Under the pieces are notes generated by a model. It had not been told where the DNA came from, searched no databases, and worked only from the letters and a program-made list of their open reading frames with translations. 6,331 nt of DNA from Kiritimatiellia bacterium (GTDB taxonomy: Bacteria > Verrucomicrobiota > Kiritimatiellia > JAAZAB01): the NCBI GenBank assembly GCA_018400335.1, contig JAGYMT010000113.1:1-6331 (forward strand), given 5' to 3'. The translations under genes and the position numbers were made by a program. Positions 6,079 through 6,331 of the stretch are shown in pieces. Position 1 is the first letter of the stretch. Every line of letters begins with the position of its first letter.

Positions 6079-6098
6079 TTGTTCATGCGTATGAACAA
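6079..6098. promoter_or_regulatory. 20-bp near-perfect palindrome inside the element
   Basis: TTGTTCAT (6079-6086), GCGT, ATGAACAA (6091-6098): eight perfect pairs per arm. It is the size and symmetry of a dimeric repressor operator. It lies three bases before a GGAG-N6-ATG-TAA (6101-6116), a start codon followed at once by a stop. No gene is left to be regulated here. Confidence 0.3.
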
Positions 6099-6179
6099 GT
6101 GGAGATTAACATGTAAGTGGCGCATTGACAATAGTTTCCGAAGGTTTTCGTCATCTACCCGTCCGCGGCATTGGGATTT

Positions 6180-6203
6180 GTGTTCATCATAATTGAGCCA
6201 CCA
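6180..6203 (-). repeat. Internal IS21-like repeat unit, left-end orientation
   Basis: Read on the minus strand TGGTGGCTCAATTATGATGA: same GGTGGCTCAATT core as the right-end units. It matches the inner left-end unit at about 14 of 20 positions, so it may be a third left-end unit brought close to the right end by a deletion. Confidence 0.6.
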
Positions 6204-6257
6204 GCAAGGCTGACGTTCTACTTGGAAAGAGAAAACGAGCCGCCTCATCCTGTGCAC

Positions 6258-6310
6258 AGGTGGCTCAATTTAAATGAGCAGAGGTGGCTCAATTCCGGTG
6301 AGCGCTGTCG
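6258..6310 (+). repeat. Right terminal tandem repeats of the IS21-like element
   Basis: Two direct copies with a 24-base period: AGGTGGCTCAATTTAAATGA (from 6258) and AGGTGGCTCAATTCCGGTGA (from 6282), then GCGCTGTCG. The perfect 13-base core AGGTGGCTCAATT in both copies, preceded by the palindrome TGTGCACA (6251-6258), is the clearest part of the element. Confidence 0.7.
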
Positions 6311-6331
6311 CCGGATGGCATTTCCTGAACG

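Larger units (their letters stand above)
5943..6310. mobile_element. IS21-like element remnant or MITE without transposase
   Basis: Each end carries two tandem units of a GGTGGCTCAATT-N3-4-TGAGC type, in opposite orientation, with the outermost conserved block GAGCGCT (right 6300-6306; left, reversed, 5948-5954). Multiple subterminal repeats of this kind are characteristic of IS21-family ends (TGACAGCGCTCACC-type terminus, from memory). Only about 260 bases lie between the end repeats and no istA/istB-like frame is present, so the element is non-autonomous or internally deleted. The terminal bases differ from the usual TG...CA, suggesting decay. The interior is AT-richer than the operons. Exact borders and target-site duplication cannot be fixed; the right border is only about 20 bases from the window end. 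Confidence 0.55.

Noticed and set aside
6060..6257. 65-codon minus-strand open frame inside the IS21-like element
   Set aside because: It runs through an internal repeat unit and shows no likeness to IstA or IstB.
1..6331. tRNA, rRNA genes or a CRISPR array
   Set aside because: No tRNA cloverleaf with a T-loop GTTCRA pattern, no rRNA signature and no regularly spaced identical repeats were seen; the only tandem repeat is the 24-base pair in the IS21-like end.

Overview
The window (6331 bp, moderately GC-rich, bacterial gene style with Shine-Dalgarno sites and short or overlapping gene junctions) carries two divergent gene blocks separated by a repeat-rich spacer and followed by a decayed mobile-element tail. 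No gene here fixes the taxonomy. The combination of a DtxR-FeoA fusion regulator, a uroporphyrinogen-decarboxylase-family (PF01208) protein paired with a FucI/AraA-like isomerase, and palindromic interspersed repeats of the GTCATTCCGAGC type fits genomes from environmental anaerobic or PVC/Hydrogenedentota-like lineages. That placement is an inference from memory, not a demonstration.

Minus-strand block (2382 down to 1, running off the left edge): a ferrous-iron uptake operon. It encodes an iron-type DtxR repressor fused to a C-terminal FeoA domain, then a stand-alone FeoA (4-base overlap with the regulator), then FeoB, of which about 418 N-terminal residues are present (G domain, first membrane segments and the first conserved Cys gate motif). 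A sigma70-like promoter with nearby dyads precedes the regulator. The FeoA-FeoB gap holds a perfect 20-bp palindrome plus a second hairpin. The natural reading is an autoregulated Fe(II) uptake operon in which the regulator senses Fe(II) and represses its own transporter.

Spacer 2383-3017: feo promoter region, a ~116-bp imperfect inverted repeat (2509-2624), a string of consecutive hairpins (2718-2882) whose first part resembles a REP motif, and then a good TTGACA/TACTAT promoter for the plus-strand block.

Plus-strand block (3018-5611): a two-gene operon of a PF01208 methyltransferase/decarboxylase-like protein (377 aa) and a sugar-isomerase-fold protein (466 aa, FucI/AraA-related, COG2407-like). 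Both keep candidate metal-binding residues. Their joint substrate is not readable from sequence; a pathway acting on a methylated or otherwise modified sugar-like compound is a hypothesis only.

Tail 5612-6331: no convincing gene. It holds an orphan Shine-Dalgarno site, two or three hairpins that may end the operon transcript, and a ~370-bp element whose ends look like the multiple terminal repeats of IS21-family insertion sequences but which contains no transposase.
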